From Alphaproteobacteria bacterium MarineAlpha3_Bin3 (GTDB lineage Bacteria; Pseudomonadota; Alphaproteobacteria; Rhodospirillales; Casp-alpha2), in contig PTLK01000092.1 of NCBI GenBank assembly GCA_002938075.1, forward strand, positions 1 to 7,318: 7,318 nt of DNA. The letters run 5' to 3'. The position numbers and the translations under genes were made by a program. Numbering within the stretch: the first letter of the stretch is position 1; every line of letters starts with the position of its first letter. Under the pieces are notes generated by a model, which saw only the letters and a program-made list of their open reading frames with translations, searched no databases and was not told the origin of the DNA. Below, piece by piece: positions 6,282-7,318 of the stretch.

Positions 6282-7004
6282 TTATCTATTCGGCCGCCAG
6301 TTCCGGGCCGCGTCCTCGGCGCGCTTGATCTGGTCCTGGTTCATGCCCTTGCCGACCCCGTCCAGGGCGGCTCGGGTGTCGAACTTGGGGTTGTCGGTCA
6401 ACACCCGGTCGCGCTGCCGGTGCGCCAGGGTGAACCACTTATAGGCCTCGACCGGGTCATAGTCCCCGGCCCAGCCTTCCTGGTACATGGAACCGAGAAG
6501 ATATTGGGCTACCGGGTGGCCCTGTTCGGCGGCCTTTTTGTACCAGCCCAACGCCTCGGCGTAGTCGTGGGGGACGCCGCGGCCGTGGAAATAAAGATCG
6601 CCTAGGGCCAACTGGGCGTCGGCGACCCGGCCCAGGTTGGCGGCCAGCCTGTACCATTCCGAGGCCCGGTAATAGCTCTGCTTGACCACCTTGGCGTCGG
6701 CGAAAAAGGTGCCGATGAAGTACTGGGCACCGGGGTGGCCCTGTTCGGCGGCCTTGGAATACCACTCGTAGGCCAGGTCCAGGTCCCGCGAGCCGAACTG
6801 GCTGGTGTGGTAGAGCCGCGCCAGGGCGTACTGGACCTTCATGTCGCCGGACCGGGCTTGGGGTTTAAGGGCCTCGATCTCGGCCATCTCGACGGCGAGC
6901 TTGACCCGGGTCGGGTCGTCCTCGGGGCCGCCGAAGAAAAACCACGCCGCGAACCCGGACAGCCCCAGCGTCGCCACCGCGAACAGCACCAGCATCGTTC
7001 TCAT
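6282..7004 (-). CDS. Membrane-anchored Sel1-repeat protein
   Basis: A 240-residue protein with an uncleaved-looking N-terminal hydrophobic segment (about residues 4-24, ending WFFFGG) that should anchor it in the inner membrane with the rest in the periplasm. The body is about four Sel1-like (TPR-related) repeats near residues 54-88, 89-124, 125-162 and 163-196, recognisable by recurring WY-KAAEQGHP-AQY and LG-Y-GRGV patterns. Sel1 repeats form alpha-solenoids that bind other proteins, and bacterial members often act in envelope assembly or signalling; no catalytic residues are expected. A short charged C-terminal tail follows. The ATG start fits the anchor position, but upstream there is no good Shine-Dalgarno match. 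It lies 66 bases after the stop of the partial gene at the window edge and may be co-transcribed with it. The partner is unknown. Confidence 0.85.
   Translation of the reverse strand: MRTMLVLFAVATLGLSGFAAWFFFGGPEDDPTRVKLAVEMAEIEALKPQARSGDMKVQYALARLYHTSQFGSRDLDLAYEWYSKAAEQGHPGAQYFIGTFFADAKVVKQSYYRASEWYRLAANLGRVADAQLALGDLYFHGRGVPHDYAEALGWYKKAAEQGHPVAQYLLGSMYQEGWAGDYDPVEAYKWFTLAHRQRDRVLTDNPKFDTRAALDGVGKGMNQDQIKRAEDAARNWRPNR
6514..6536. repeat. 23-base direct repeat inside the Sel1 gene, copy 1
   Basis: Identical over 23 bases to 6733-6755. It encodes the end of one Sel1 unit and the start of the next (KAAEQGHP) and reflects internal duplication of repeat units, not a mobile element. Confidence 0.65.
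6733..6755. repeat. 23-base direct repeat inside the Sel1 gene, copy 2
   Basis: Second copy of the sequence at 6514-6536, 219 bases away (73 codons, about two Sel1 units). The 12 bases on its left (6721-6732) also match the first copy except at four positions. Confidence 0.65.
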
Positions 7005-7070
7005 TAGATGAGTTTTAGCCCCGCTTGCCGGGCCTGGCCACCGGAAAGAAAGAGCGATTAGGGGGAAGCG

Positions 7071-7318
7071 CTATCTGGCGACGTTGACGTTGTCTTCGCC
7101 CATTTTCTTCTGCCGGCCGCCGTAGGGATTGGGCCGGTCGTAGCACGTCACCTTGGCCAGGGTCTTGTAGCAGTAGATGTTCGGCGTGATCTTCGGTTCG
7201 TCCTCCTCGCAATAGGTCAACCCCTTCTGCTTGCGGATGGTCGAGCAGTTCTTGCCGCTGGCAAGCGAGATGACGTGGTCCTCGAGAGTCTTGTCGGTGC
7301 CGATGACGGAGGCCCCTT
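7071..7318 (-). CDS. C-terminal part of an unrecognised four-cysteine protein
   Basis: The minus strand is open from the window edge to a TAG at 7073-7071, giving 81 residues with no start codon in view, so the 5' end lies beyond 7318. The visible part is hydrophilic and has four cysteines, at residues 24, 36, 49 and 58 of the fragment, in SGKNCS, TYCEED, IYCYKT and VTCYDR. It ends in RPNPYGGRQKK and a short polar tail. The even cysteine number and the envelope-type neighbour fit an exported protein with two disulfides, but the signal sequence, if any, is outside the window. I recall similar uncharacterised proteins in alphaproteobacteria, without an assigned function. Coding status rests on the open frame, good codon bias and the conserved-looking CYKTLA/CYDRP stretch; the competing frame at 7015-7212 has arginine- and glutamine-rich composition typical of a shadow. 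Confidence 0.7.
   Translation of the reverse strand, partial: GASVIGTDKTLEDHVISLASGKNCSTIRKQKGLTYCEEDEPKITPNIYCYKTLAKVTCYDRPNPYGGRQKKMGEDNVNVAR

Noticed and set aside
6514..6755. Direct repeats as a mobile-element or recombination footprint
   Set aside because: Both copies are in the same codon frame and encode equivalent positions of Sel1 units, which protein repeat duplication explains.
7005..7070. Hairpin CCCG/CGGG (around 7019-7031) as a terminator between the partial gene and the Sel1 gene
   Set aside because: The stem is only 4 base pairs and is not followed by a T-tract in the direction of transcription; no convincing promoter was seen in this gap either.

Overview
The window is gene-dense, GC-rich DNA (roughly two thirds G+C by eye) with NNC/NNG-biased codons, GTG as well as ATG starts and tight or overlapping junctions. 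Together with the protein types this suggests an alphaproteobacterium, perhaps in or near the Rhodospirillales; that placement is an inference from style and remembered homologues, not a search result. No RNA genes, insertion sequences, CRISPR arrays or phage genes were seen, and no gene-free stretch exceeds about 100 bases.

Left half (1-4551, plus strand): a tightly packed run of four genes. It starts inside a phosphonoacetate hydrolase (phnA, 5' end outside the window), followed 9 bases later by an aldehyde dehydrogenase, 7 bases later by a group III iron-containing alcohol dehydrogenase, and 26 bases later by a small exported alpha/beta hydrolase. The first three read naturally as a carbon-phosphorus catabolic cassette. 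The alcohol dehydrogenase would make a phosphonoaldehyde from a hydroxyalkylphosphonate (best guess 2-hydroxyethylphosphonate). The aldehyde dehydrogenase would oxidise phosphonoacetaldehyde to phosphonoacetate. PhnA would split that to acetate and phosphate. Only the PhnA step is firmly supported by family; the other two are inferred from context. The fourth gene has no evident link beyond position.

Right half (4557-7318, minus strand): a convergent set. Read in its own direction it holds a 3' fragment of an unrecognised four-cysteine protein, a membrane-anchored Sel1-repeat protein, a HAD-superfamily hydrolase, and a class I glutamine amidotransferase whose start overlaps the HAD stop. A plausible promoter and a good ribosome binding site precede the HAD gene, so HAD and amidotransferase probably form their own two-gene unit. 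The two halves meet tail to tail with only 5 bases between stop codons, inside a small GC-rich inverted repeat.

The most interesting item is the phnA / aldehyde dehydrogenase / iron alcohol dehydrogenase cassette, which predicts a hydrolytic route for a hydroxylated phosphonate without the usual aminotransferase step. The rest looks like ordinary chromosomal content with some uncharacterised proteins.
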